From Spirochaetales bacterium (GTDB lineage Bacteria; Spirochaetota; Spirochaetia; Treponematales; Rectinemataceae), in NCBI GenBank assembly GCA_015657395.1, contig JADLKI010000009.1, forward strand, positions 145,884 through 158,427: a stretch of 12,544 nucleotides of DNA, written 5' to 3'. The notes below the pieces were generated by a model, which ran no database searches, was not told where the DNA came from, and worked only from the letters and a program-made list of their open reading frames with translations. The first letter of the stretch is position 1, and each line of letters starts with the position of its first letter. Of the stretch, positions 1 through 7,060 are shown piece by piece. Both the position numbers and the translations under genes were made by a program.

Positions 1-843
1 GGCGACCGCATTCCGCTGGTAGGTGGCTTTCTTCATCTGGGGCGTGCCGAATCCATCCGCGGTATGGATGAGGATGACCCGGTCCCTGTGCGATACCACG
101 CTCTGCCGAGTCTGAATCATTCTATCCGCAAACTGGTGGACCACGAGCATCCTGATGCCGGGTATATTGTGTTCCCGGATGTATTCGTCCATGTAATCCT
201 GGGCCTCATTCAGCTCCTTTGCCGTGATAGACCCTATTTCCTTCATGGGGCTGAGCGTGCGCCACTCCGGGTCGATCGCGAGGTGCACATTGGGGTACTG
301 CAGGAAGGGCAGGATTCTCTCCATCGCCTCGCGCACGCTGTATTTGCCTATCTGGTGGTCGACGAAGACAAGCATGCCCTCGGATTGCGCATACTTGATG
401 TAGTCGATCAGCGTCCTGTCGTCGAGGTAGCCTATTTCCCCGCCCGGCCAGCAGGTCCCGTAAATGATGTAGAGTGCGGGGATCGCGCCGTCTTTGCCGT
501 TGGCCTGGTCATACTCGCCCGCAGTCTCCTTTACCATTGCCGCGATTTTCTCTTTGGGATACCGGCCCAGAATGCCCATCCGGTCAGAGAGCGGGCTCCC
601 GTAATACGCCACAATGGTGTTGTTCGCGACGAGCGGCACGCGGTCCCACAAAAAACCGCCGTTTGACTGATAGTTGGCCAGGCTCATGTTCTGGTCAATC
701 CGGGTAAAATTTTCCTTCCTGTACAGCGCGGGGAATAGTCGATAAGGAAAAGGCTCCGTCGCCCCCGCCAGAGACGGGAGCACCGCACACGTGAGCACCG
801 AGAACAGCAACACCTTCGTGATCGAACACTTTGCACAGCCCAT
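1..843 (-). CDS. Secreted protein of unknown function, C-terminus beyond window
   Basis: The frame is open from an ATG at 843 to the left edge, giving 281 residues with the C-terminus missing. The ATG is preceded by GGAAAGGG with 6 bases of spacing. The N-terminus looks like a signal peptide: K10, a hydrophobic run at about 11-25, then SLAGA and a likely cleavage near residue 28. A lipobox around C19 is not convincing. The mature part has strand-like segments ending in polar or acidic residues, suggesting a TIM-barrel-type fold: VAYYGSPLS (78-86), IPALYIIYGT (121-130), MLVFVDHQIG (157-166), HLAIDPEW (187-194), MLVVHQF (232-238) and ILIHTADGFG (257-266). From memory this resembles uncharacterised secreted proteins of actinobacteria and chloroflexi, but I cannot assign a function. 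The clustered D/H/E residues at the strand ends could form a catalytic or metal site, which is inference. It stands alone behind the rpmB terminator with its own upstream control region. Confidence 0.8.
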   Translation of the reverse strand, partial: MGCAKCSITKVLLFSVLTCAVLPSLAGATEPFPYRLFPALYRKENFTRIDQNMSLANYQSNGGFLWDRVPLVANNTIVAYYGSPLSDRMGILGRYPKEKIAAMVKETAGEYDQANGKDGAIPALYIIYGTCWPGGEIGYLDDRTLIDYIKYAQSEGMLVFVDHQIGKYSVREAMERILPFLQYPNVHLAIDPEWRTLSPMKEIGSITAKELNEAQDYMDEYIREHNIPGIRMLVVHQFADRMIQTRQSVVSHRDRVILIHTADGFGTPQMKKATYQRNAVA

Positions 844-857
844 GATGAACCCTTTCC

Positions 858-881
858 ACAGATACAGATACAGATACTGAT
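858..881. repeat. Hexanucleotide tandem repeat (ACAGAT)x3 plus a degenerate copy
   Basis: Three exact head-to-tail copies of ACAGAT occupy 858-875, followed by a degenerate fourth copy (ACTGAT, 876-881). On the coding strand of the left-edge gene the repeat ends just before the Shine-Dalgarno, so it would sit in the 5' leader. Slippage could change leader length. This is seen directly; any effect on expression is inference. Confidence 0.7.
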
Positions 882-886
882 TCATT

Positions 887-928
887 ATTGTATCGGCATG
901 GAAGGCATGCGTCTGTAGCGCGCATGCC
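887..928 (-). promoter_or_regulatory. Candidate promoter with overlapping inverted repeat for the left-edge secreted protein
   Basis: On the minus strand a TACAAT box at 892-887 matches the -10 consensus at five of six bases. No convincing -35 lies 16-18 bases upstream. Instead that position is covered by a perfect 8-base inverted repeat, GGCATGCG (904-911) and CGCATGCC (921-928), with a 9-base spacer. A further GGCATG half-site lies at 895-900. A poor -35 replaced by a dyad is the arrangement expected at an activated promoter. Transcription from this -10 would start near 880, leaving the hexamer repeat in the leader. The dyad is certain; the promoter role is inferred. Confidence 0.42.
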
Positions 929-968
929 CATCAAAATGAAAAAGAAGTGATACGCTAATCGCATATGG

Positions 969-1000
969 AAAAAGAAAAAGCCGCCCTCCGGGGCGGCTTT
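969..1000 (-). terminator. Rho-independent terminator of rpmB
   Basis: A perfect 10-bp stem (977-986 with 991-1000) closes a TCCG tetraloop. On the minus strand it is followed by two T runs separated by a single C. It lies 58 bases past the rpmB stop. The plus-strand side has only three T residues after the stem, so it works mainly for rpmB. Confidence 0.9.
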
Positions 1001-1058
1001 CGGTGTGGTCCTTTCATGCCCCATGATTCATGGCACACTACTCGCAACCAATGGGAAA

Positions 1059-1250
1059 TTACACGTACTTCTCTACTTTTCCGGATTTGAGGCAGCGGGC
1101 GCAGACTTTCATGCGGCGTATAGTCCCGTTCTCAATGGTACGAAGTTCAATGAGGTTGGGATACCAGGTTCTGCGCGTGCGGTTCTTCGCGTGCGACACG
1201 TTATTTCCGAAAAGGGTCCCTTTACCGCAGATTTCACAAACTCTCGACAT
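1059..1250 (-). CDS. rpmB: 50S ribosomal protein L28
   Basis: This 63-residue protein is a structural component of the large ribosomal subunit. It begins [20 protein letters not shown] and continues with [12 protein letters not shown], the diagnostic L28 N-terminal half. It carries two CxxC pairs, C5/C8 and C50/C53, so it is the zinc-binding (C+) form of the protein. The frame is open further upstream, but the ATG at 1250 is chosen because homologues start at MS(R/K)xC and GGAG lies 7 bases before it. It is monocistronic: its own promoter is 28 bases upstream and a strong terminator lies downstream. The length is normal for the family. Confidence 0.95.
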   Translation of the reverse strand: MSRVCEICGKGTLFGNNVSHAKNRTRRTWYPNLIELRTIENGTIRRMKVCARCLKSGKVEKYV

Positions 1251-1278
1251 AGTTGTCTCCACAGAATATAGTCGATGC

Positions 1279-1307
1279 ACTATAGCGGAATCCTCAGAAC
1301 ATGTAAA
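1279..1307 (-). promoter_or_regulatory. Sigma-70-type promoter of rpmB
   Basis: On the minus strand, TTTACA (1307-1302) and TATAGT (1284-1279) each match consensus at five of six bases and are separated by exactly 17 bases. The predicted start is near 1272, giving a leader of about 20 bases that contains the rpmB Shine-Dalgarno. It lies between the ffh stop and rpmB, so rpmB can be transcribed independently of ffh. Confidence 0.75.
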
Positions 1308-1345
1308 GTGGTCTGTCGGGCGCACGCGCCTGAAATCGTCGTTGC

Positions 1346-2671
1346 CTATGGCTTGCCGCCGAACATCTTCGCCATCGCGCCCTTGTTCTTGACCATCTTC
1401 TTCATCATTGTCCTGGATTTCTCGAACTTCTTGAGGAGTCTGTTGACCTCCGCGACCGAGGTGCCCGAACCTCGTGCGATGCGGCTCCGCCGGGAAGGGC
1501 CGACAATGAGGTGGTTCTGGCGCTCCTTTTTGGTCATGGACAAGAGTATCGCCTCTTCGTACTTCATCTCCTGGAGGTCGATGCGGTCCTCGTCCACCTG
1601 GCCCGCAAGACCCGGGATCATCTCCAGCATGGACTTCACGGAGCCCATCTTCTTCACCTTGCGGATCTGATCGAGGTAATCCTCGAGCGTGAAGGTTTCC
1701 TGGCTTATCTTGCGCTCCAGTTCGGCGGCCTCTTTCTGGTCGTACACCTCCTGGGCCTTTTCGACGAGCGACACGATGTCGCCCATGCCCAGGATGCGGT
1801 TGGCGATCCTGTCGGGATAGAAGGGCTCAAGGCCGTCGATCCGCTCGCTGACGCCGATGAACTTGATCGCCTTGCCGGTGATGGACTTGAGCGAAAGCGC
1901 CGCGCCGCCCCGGGTGTCCGAATCGAATTTCGTGAGGATGACGCCGGTCACGCCGATCTTTTCGTCGAAGGCCTTCGCGATGTCGACCGCCGACTGGCCT
2001 GTCATGGCGTCCGCGACGAGGAGGCTCTCGACCGGCGAGAGGGCATCGCGGATGCGCGCGAGTTCCTGCATGAGGGGCTCGTCGATCTGGAGGCGGCCCG
2101 CGGTGTCGACGATGATAAGGTCGTGGCCTTCGCGGCGCGCGCGCGCCAGGGCGTTGCGCGCCACCAGCACAGGGTCCCTGACATCCTCGCGGGAGATATC
2201 GACGCCCACCTGAGTTGCCAGCACCGCGAGCTGTTCGGCGGCGGCCGGTCTCACGAGGTCGCAGGCCGCAAGCAGTACCTTGCGTCCCCGCTTTTTGAGG
2301 AGACTGGCGAGCTTGGCTGCCGTGGTCGTCTTTCCCGAGCCCTGAAGGCCGAGGAGGAGGATGACGCTCTGGGTGTCCGTGCCCTTGAGCGCGAGGTCCT
2401 GCCTCTCGTCGCCGAGGAGTGCCACCATACGGTCATAGACAATTTTTACGAACTGTTGGCCCGGCGTCACCGAGCGGAGCACTTTTTCGCCCTTGGCCTC
2501 CTCCAGCGCCCCGTTGATAAAGCGCCGGACGACCCGGACGTTGACATCGGCCTCGAGCAGCGCGATCTTTATGCGCTCGAGCGCATCCTCGACATTTTTC
2601 TCCGAAATCGAGGCTTTGCCGCTTATGCTCCGGAATACGTCGGTGAATGTTTCGGAAATTTTCTCAAGCAT
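1346..2671 (-). CDS. ffh: Signal recognition particle protein Ffh (SRP54)
   Basis: Ffh is the GTPase subunit of the signal recognition particle. It binds 4.5S RNA and hydrophobic signal sequences and delivers ribosomes to the receptor FtsY at the membrane. The protein has 441 residues, normal for the family. In order: the helical N domain (about 1-90), the P-loop [10 protein letters not shown] (108-117), the [11 protein letters not shown] insertion-box region (138-148), DTAGR (189-193), TKFD (247-250) and DTRGGAALS (252-260). The methionine-rich M domain with [13 protein letters not shown] and an MMKKM-containing tail follows from about 330. It starts 21 bases after the HD gene stop, with GGAAAG upstream, so it is probably the last gene of the lepB-ftsI-HD-ffh unit. 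The common partner rpsP does not follow; rpmB does, from its own promoter. The 4.5S RNA gene was not seen here. Confidence 0.97.
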   Translation of the reverse strand: MLEKISETFTDVFRSISGKASISEKNVEDALERIKIALLEADVNVRVVRRFINGALEEAKGEKVLRSVTPGQQFVKIVYDRMVALLGDERQDLALKGTDTQSVILLLGLQGSGKTTTAAKLASLLKKRGRKVLLAACDLVRPAAAEQLAVLATQVGVDISREDVRDPVLVARNALARARREGHDLIIVDTAGRLQIDEPLMQELARIRDALSPVESLLVADAMTGQSAVDIAKAFDEKIGVTGVILTKFDSDTRGGAALSLKSITGKAIKFIGVSERIDGLEPFYPDRIANRILGMGDIVSLVEKAQEVYDQKEAAELERKISQETFTLEDYLDQIRKVKKMGSVKSMLEMIPGLAGQVDEDRIDLQEMKYEEAILLSMTKKERQNHLIVGPSRRSRIARGSGTSVAEVNRLLKKFEKSRTMMKKMVKNKGAMAKMFGGKP

Positions 2672-2692
2672 ACGATCTTTCCATATATAGAA

Positions 2693-3256
2693 TTACAGGT
2701 TTCCCTTGAGTCCTGTTTCGGCTGCGGCCTCCCGCAGTGCCAGAATCGTTTCGCCGATGAGCTCTTCGAGGGGAATGCCGAGCATCTGTGCGCCCTGTTC
2801 AATGATGTTTCTGCGTACGCCCGCGGCAAAGGCCGCCGAGCCCCATTTTTTCTTCACCGACTTCACCTCCATGTCCAGCACGCTGCGCGAGGGCCGCACA
2901 TAGGCGCAGGCGGCTATGAAGCCCGTCAGCTCATCGGTGGCAAAGAGCACTTTCTCCATGACGTGGGTGGGCTCGACGTCGATGCAGATGCCCCATCCGT
3001 GGCTTTCGACCGAATGGATGAATGCGTCGTCAAAACCGGCGGAGCCGAGAATCTCCCGCGCATGGCGAAGATGCTCCTCCGGGTATTTCTCATAATCGAC
3101 ATCGTGCAGAAGTCCCACGAGACCCCAATATTCTTCGTCTTCCCCGTATTTTCTCGCAAAGTGGCGCATCGCGGCCTCAACCGAGAGGGCATGGCGCCAC
3201 AGCGATTCATCGGAATTCCACTGTCTCCACAGGACAACGGCCTGTTCTCTTGTCAT
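2693..3256 (-). CDS. HD-superfamily hydrolase, uncharacterised
   Basis: A 187-residue single-domain HD protein, predicted soluble and cytoplasmic. Likely metal ligands of the HD fold are visible: H22 (RHALSVEAAM), H51-D52 (GLLHDVDYEKYP), H86 (VESHG) and D108 (ATDELTGF). The C-terminal part carries RPSRSVLDMEVKSVKKKWGS and GIPLEELI, typical of a widespread group of small bacterial HD hydrolases that are usually annotated only as HD domain proteins. The substrate is unknown; phosphohydrolase activity on a nucleotide is the usual family guess. The ATG at 3256 is preferred over the in-frame GTG at 3265, because GAGG (3268-3265) sits 8 bases before the ATG and overlaps the GTG. It lies 33 bases after the penicillin-binding protein gene and 21 before ffh, so it is probably co-transcribed with both. 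Confidence 0.9.
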   Translation of the reverse strand: MTREQAVVLWRQWNSDESLWRHALSVEAAMRHFARKYGEDEEYWGLVGLLHDVDYEKYPEEHLRHAREILGSAGFDDAFIHSVESHGWGICIDVEPTHVMEKVLFATDELTGFIAACAYVRPSRSVLDMEVKSVKKKWGSAAFAAGVRRNIIEQGAQMLGIPLEELIGETILALREAAAETGLKGNL

Positions 3257-3289
3257 GGTGTACACCTCAGACAGAAATATTCTGGGTGT

Positions 3290-5164
3290 CTATTGTAGCC
3301 GAAGCACTATTCTTGTGCCAGCCTCCACCGCGGTGCCGACAGGGGGCGACTGGGCAACGACATACCCGTCGCCGGTGAGCCGGACTTCGAGATCGCTGCG
3401 CAAAAGGAGGGGCAGAAGCTGACGTTTGGAAAAGCCTGTCAGGTCGGGCATCTTCGTACCGACCACCGCGGGCGCCGGTTCCTGAATCGTCACGAGTCCT
3501 CCATGGCTTGTGTTCTGGCTCTTCCCGCGCGGCAAACCGAGGATGTCGATGGCGGACTCGGCTGCATCCCGGAGTATGGGTGCCGCAATCTGGCCCCCGA
3601 GGTAGGATTCGCCCTTCGGCTTCACGATCGCGACATAGACCGCTATTTTCGGATTGTCCGCGGGGAGTATGCCGAGCGTGCTCGCGATATAGTCGGTATC
3701 CGAATAGGCCCTTGTCTTGGAATCGATCATCTGGGCGGTCCCGGTCTTTACCGCCATGCGCACATCGGACACCTTTGCGCGCCAGCCCGTGCCCTCAAGG
3801 CTGGCCGCCGACTCCATGGCGGTGAGGATTGCCCTCGATGTTTCAGGTGAAATGACCCGCCGCACGGCGACGGTCTCGTGCGAATAGAGGGCTTTGCCGT
3901 CGGCATCTTCGATGCGCATCACGGTGTCGGGCTTCAGCAGGATGCCGCCATTGGCCATTGCCGACGCCGCGGTGATCATCTGCAGCGCCGTGACGCGAAT
4001 CTCCTGCCCGATCGCCACCGTGGGCTTTGTGCGCGCGGACCATTTTGCCGGCTCCCGGAGGCTGCCGGGGTTCTCGCCAGGAGAACCTATCCCTGTCTTC
4101 TCGGAAAAGCCGAAATTCAGGATATGCGAGTAGAATTCGCTCTCCGACATCCGGTCCGAGGCGTAGCCTGCGCCGGCGTTGCTGCTCTTTGCCAGAATAC
4201 CGGCCAAATCCAGCATGCCATACGGATGCAGATCTTTTATGACTATCTGCTCTCCGGATGGAAGTATTTTACGGTATGCGCCGTCGCAGTTGAACATCGT
4301 CTTTGGCGTAATGAGCCCTGCGTCCAGTATCGACGCCATCGAAAAAATCTTGAAGACGCTCCCCGGCTCATACGAGTACACGGACAACCGGTCTTCGCGC
4401 TCCGACTCTTTGAAATTCCCGAAATTGTTCGGATCGAAATCGGGCATCTGGACGTACGCGAGCACTTCCCCGCTGTTGACATCCATGGCCATCATGAAGA
4501 GCGACTCGGCCTTGTTGTCGCTCATCGCCTTGCGCGATATCTGTTCCAGGGCATACTGCAGGCGCGCATCGATGGTGAGGTAGACATCGTTGCCGCGGGC
4601 TTTGTCGCCATCTGTGCCTGCAAGCGCAGTATTGTATTTGTATTCAATCCCCTCGAGGCCCCTGTTGCCCTCTCCGGTGAAGCCCAGGAGATGCGATGCC
4701 AGCCTCCCCTCGGGATAAATCCGGCCATTCACCTCTTCCAGCACAAAACCCGCCAGCTGCCCCTTGTCCTGTTTTTCCTGCAGCGGTTTTACCTTATCGA
4801 CGTCGAGCCTTTTGGCAAGGTACACAAAATTCTGGCTGGACTCGCGGATCTTTTGCTCCAGGGTAGCGGCGTTGACATTGAGAGCGCGGGCGACAAGACC
4901 CAAGTCTTCGGTAATCCGATACGGATCGATTTCATTTTTGCGGATTGCGATGTTGAATTTGGGGATATCGAAGGCGAGCACCTTGCCGTTTCTGTCGAGA
5001 ATCCTTCCGCGCTCAACTGGTGTATTCTCGGCGACGGCGGTGCTGTCGGGGCCTTCGAAGGCCAGCGCCGCATACCGCACGAATACCACGGCTGCGAATA
5101 TGGCAAGCACGACAACGAGGGCGACAATTCTCCGATGAAAGCGAGCCTGCGCGTAATTCTCCAT
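3290..5164 (-). CDS. ftsI: Class B penicillin-binding protein, FtsI/SpoVD type, with PASTA domain
   Basis: This is a peptidoglycan D,D-transpeptidase that cross-links glycan strands, most likely at the division septum. Its 624 residues comprise a short cytoplasmic tail, one transmembrane anchor (about 13-35), a dimerisation domain beginning VERGRILDRNGKVLA (50-64), the transpeptidase domain, and a C-terminal PASTA domain (about 568-624). The catalytic motifs are complete: S269-V-F-K272, S327-S-N329 and K473-T-G-T476. The start follows the lepB stop by 3 bases, and its Shine-Dalgarno AGAGGT lies in the last codons of lepB, so translation is probably coupled. The PASTA domain is common in Gram-positive PBP2x and SpoVD and less expected in a diderm. 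Assignment to division rather than elongation rests on the FtsI-like N-terminal motif and is inference. Confidence 0.9.
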   Translation of the reverse strand: MENYAQARFHRRIVALVVVLAIFAAVVFVRYAALAFEGPDSTAVAENTPVERGRILDRNGKVLAFDIPKFNIAIRKNEIDPYRITEDLGLVARALNVNAATLEQKIRESSQNFVYLAKRLDVDKVKPLQEKQDKGQLAGFVLEEVNGRIYPEGRLASHLLGFTGEGNRGLEGIEYKYNTALAGTDGDKARGNDVYLTIDARLQYALEQISRKAMSDNKAESLFMMAMDVNSGEVLAYVQMPDFDPNNFGNFKESEREDRLSVYSYEPGSVFKIFSMASILDAGLITPKTMFNCDGAYRKILPSGEQIVIKDLHPYGMLDLAGILAKSSNAGAGYASDRMSESEFYSHILNFGFSEKTGIGSPGENPGSLREPAKWSARTKPTVAIGQEIRVTALQMITAASAMANGGILLKPDTVMRIEDADGKALYSHETVAVRRVISPETSRAILTAMESAASLEGTGWRAKVSDVRMAVKTGTAQMIDSKTRAYSDTDYIASTLGILPADNPKIAVYVAIVKPKGESYLGGQIAAPILRDAAESAIDILGLPRGKSQNTSHGGLVTIQEPAPAVVGTKMPDLTGFSKRQLLPLLLRSDLEVRLTGDGYVVAQSPPVGTAVEAGTRIVLRLQ

Positions 5165-5167
5165 CCA

Positions 5168-5596
5168 TTACCTCTGGGGAATGACCTTCCCTACAATTGC
5201 GTCAAAAGGCACAAGGCCAAAATCTCTCGAATCGATGGACTCAATGCCATTGTCCCCGATCAGAAAATATTCGGGCGAGTCCCTGCCGCCACGGATCTCT
5301 CCGATTCTCTTTATCACCATGTCCTGAGAATCGGGGCGCAGCGCGGCGACGACATCTCCCGGCAGAGGATATCTCCAGCGCACCACATAGTTTCCCCAGA
5401 AACCCCGGATTCCATACGCTGCCTTCAGAATCAGCACCACTTTCCCATTCCGGTAATGCGGCAGCATCGATTTTCCTTCCACTACTGCCGCATCGAGGAC
5501 GAAGATCCTCACGGCGATGGCCGCGACGACGACAAGAATGACGGTCACTGCAGTGCTGTCGAGCTTTTTCTTCCTGTGTCGAACTGCCCCGTTCAT
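5168..5596 (-). CDS. lepB: Signal peptidase I (S26 family), compact form
   Basis: Membrane-bound serine/lysine-dyad protease that removes signal peptides from exported proteins. Its 142 residues contain one N-terminal membrane segment (about 14-34). The catalytic serine lies in VEGKSMLPHYRNG (S43) and the general-base lysine in MVIKRIGEIRG (K96). The conserved box GDNGIESIDSRDFGLVP (114-130) is also present. It is short for the family because it lacks the second membrane segment and the large insertions of enterobacterial LepB; its size is closer to small Gram-positive or archaeal-type enzymes. GAGGA lies about 8 bases before the ATG. It is the first gene of the minus-strand lepB-ftsI-HD-ffh unit and diverges from the M23 peptidase gene. 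I found no convincing promoter in the spacer. Confidence 0.9.
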   Translation of the reverse strand: MNGAVRHRKKKLDSTAVTVILVVVAAIAVRIFVLDAAVVEGKSMLPHYRNGKVVLILKAAYGIRGFWGNYVVRWRYPLPGDVVAALRPDSQDMVIKRIGEIRGGRDSPEYFLIGDNGIESIDSRDFGLVPFDAIVGKVIPQR

Positions 5597-5652
5597 TCGA
5601 AAATTCCTCTTTCTACCTCTTGCATTCAGATTTCCGACAGCTTAGGTTAAAT

Positions 5653-5674
5653 TATCGGCTTATATCTGCCGATA
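5653..5674. promoter_or_regulatory. Inverted repeat in the divergent lepB / M23 peptidase spacer
   Basis: TATCGGC (5653-5659) and GCCGATA (5668-5674) form a perfect 7-base inverted repeat with an 8-base AT-rich spacer. It ends 11 bases before the M23 start, immediately before its AAAAGG ribosome site. On the minus strand it overlaps a weak -10-like GATAAT (5656-5651). It could be an operator serving both divergent genes or an RNA hairpin in the M23 leader. It has no T tail, so it is not a terminator. Confidence 0.45.
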
Positions 5675-5685
5675 CAAAAGGTGCG

Positions 5686-6969
5686 ATGAACTCACTTTAT
5701 CAGTCGGAAGATGCCGTGCTCGAGGCGGATAAGGTCCTCAACAAACCACTTGTCTCCGTATTGTCGGGCGAAAACCTCATTGTGAAGACGCCTGCAAAGC
5801 CCCACAAAGACCTGAAGGATAAAAAACGTCCCGGTCTTTTCGGAAGAACCCCCCAGGAAAGGAAGAAAAGGAAGCCCTCCAACAAAACAGCTCCGGAACC
5901 CCTCTTCAGCGGCCCGCTCTTCTCGCCGGCCGCCCTTACGTATACATATGAAGAGCCTCCAGAGCTCAGACTCGTTAAGAATAAAACGCCTAAAAATAAA
6001 ACGCCCATCCGTGTCCGCCTGCCGATAAAACCCAGCCGGAAAACTCTGCTGCGCGCGCTCATTGCCACCACGATCATTTTTTCAATAGGCGGCGCGGGCA
6101 TGCTCGTTGCCTCCCTCACCTCGCATTCTTATCCCGTCATTTCTCTGCCCGACGAGGACTCGGCCCAGGAAGCGCTCATGGCCATGCTTGAACCCGAGCC
6201 TTCGGCACCGCCGAGCGGCGATACGGCCCTTCCGCCGCTCCCCTCCCTCCTTGTTGAGAGAACATATACCGTGCGCAGGGGCGACACCCTGCAGACCATA
6301 GCGCGCCAGTTCGGTCTCCGCGAGGACACGATCATTTCGGCGAACAATCTCAGTTCAAAAAACCAGCTTGTGGCCAGCAAAACCCTGAAAGTGCCCAATA
6401 TGAACGGCGTGTACCATACTGTTAAAAGGAACGAAAATCTGTCGGTCATCTCGAGAGCCTATGGTGTAGACATGACGCGCATCGCCGACGCGAACAACAT
6501 TTCCTCATCGACGATTCGGGCGGGAGACCGGCTCTTTATACCCAGTGCGAAACTCAGCGCTTCGGTGCTGCGCGATTTCTACGGCGAAACCTTCATCTGG
6601 CCGGCCCGCGGTCCCATCTCCTCGCCCTTCGGCTACCGCATCAATCCTTTCAGCGGGCAAAGGACATTCCATTCAGCGATCGATATCGTCGTCAATCGCG
6701 GCACCCCCGTCAAAGCCACCCGTGAAGGCAAAGTCGCCGACACAGGCTACAATGCGGTGTTCGGCAACTATGTGATAATCCGGCATGCCGACGGCTATCA
6801 GTCGCTCTACGCCCACCTCGACACGATCCTCACCCGCAAAGGAGCGAGCGTGAACCAGGGAGAAGTGATCGGCCGATCAGGCAACACCGGCCAGAGCACG
6901 GGGCCCCACCTCCACTTTGGCATGTTCCGCAACGGCCAGGCGGTGGATCCGCGGAAATACCTCCAGTGA
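5686..6969 (+). CDS. Membrane-anchored murein endopeptidase with two LysM domains and M23 domain
   Basis: Likely a zinc-dependent peptidoglycan peptidase acting in the periplasm. From the ATG at 5686 it has 427 residues: a basic, proline-rich cytoplasmic segment of about 120 residues, one membrane helix (about 122-145), a short linker rich in acidic residues and proline, LysM1 (about 193-237, TYTVRRGDTLQTIARQFGL), LysM2 (about 242-286, YHTVKRNENLSVISRAYGV), and a C-terminal peptidase_M23 domain (about 314-423). Zinc ligands H329 and D333 (HSAID in place of the usual HxGxD) and H410 (HLHFG, with H408) are present, plus H377 (YAHL), so it should be active rather than an EnvC-like degenerate activator. 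The ATG is preferred over an in-frame TTG at 5620 because AAAAGG lies 4 bases before it. It is divergent from lepB and followed by a terminator-like hairpin. Confidence 0.92.
   Translation: MNSLYQSEDAVLEADKVLNKPLVSVLSGENLIVKTPAKPHKDLKDKKRPGLFGRTPQERKKRKPSNKTAPEPLFSGPLFSPAALTYTYEEPPELRLVKNKTPKNKTPIRVRLPIKPSRKTLLRALIATTIIFSIGGAGMLVASLTSHSYPVISLPDEDSAQEALMAMLEPEPSAPPSGDTALPPLPSLLVERTYTVRRGDTLQTIARQFGLREDTIISANNLSSKNQLVASKTLKVPNMNGVYHTVKRNENLSVISRAYGVDMTRIADANNISSSTIRAGDRLFIPSAKLSASVLRDFYGETFIWPARGPISSPFGYRINPFSGQRTFHSAIDIVVNRGTPVKATREGKVADTGYNAVFGNYVIIRHADGYQSLYAHLDTILTRKGASVNQGEVIGRSGNTGQSTGPHLHFGMFRNGQAVDPRKYLQ
5977..6006 (+). repeat. 15-bp tandem duplication inside the M23 peptidase gene
   Basis: Two adjacent 15-base units (5977-5991 and 5992-6006) agree at 13 of 15 positions. 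They keep the frame and duplicate an NKTP-containing basic pentapeptide (KNKTPKNKTP) in the cytoplasmic segment, just before the membrane helix. It looks like a recent in-frame slippage product in a poorly constrained linker. Confidence 0.7.
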
Positions 6970-6972
6970 GTC

Positions 6973-7016
6973 AAATAAGGCAGTAGGCCGGCGAAGCCAA
7001 GGGCGCTGTCTTATTT
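6973..7016 (+). terminator. Terminator-like hairpin after the M23 peptidase gene
   Basis: AAATAAGGCAG (6973-6983) pairs with CTGTCTTATTT (7006-7016) over 11 bp with one G-U pair. The T-rich run lies at the base of the stem, and GGC/GCC inside the loop can pair further. It begins 3 bases after the TGA. The A-rich and T-rich arms make it plausible as an intrinsic terminator, although the T tail is part of the stem. Confidence 0.6.
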
Positions 7017-7060
7017 TGTAGACATTTCCTCTTTCAAAAATTGTCTTTTATCATACATTC

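Noticed and set aside
64..666. A 200-codon plus-strand open frame at the left edge
   Set aside because: The minus strand carries a longer uninterrupted frame with a ribosome site and signal peptide that runs through the edge; the plus frame is its shadow.
695..1024. A 109-codon minus-strand open frame covering the rpmB terminator
   Set aside because: It spans a strong terminator, the hexamer repeat and the start of the secreted protein gene in a different frame, and its translation is low-complexity.
1319..1330. GGCGC-AC-GCGCC as a terminator for ffh
   Set aside because: The loop is only two bases and no T run follows on the minus strand.
3257..3265. GTG start at 3265 for the HD hydrolase, adding 3 residues
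   Set aside because: The GTG overlaps the Shine-Dalgarno GAGG that correctly serves the ATG at 3256.
1511..3298. A 595-codon open frame on the plus strand opposite ffh and the HD gene
   Set aside because: It is antisense to two well-recognised genes, its translation is arginine/histidine-rich with no family features, and it is explained by codon bias in GC-rich DNA.
3878..5650. A 590-codon open frame on the plus strand opposite the penicillin-binding protein and signal peptidase
   Set aside because: It is the antisense shadow of genes with intact catalytic motifs and shows no recognisable domain.
5620..5685. TTG start at 5620 for the M23 peptidase, adding 22 residues
   Set aside because: No ribosome site precedes it, and the extension would run through the inverted repeat; the ATG at 5686 has AAAAGG just upstream.
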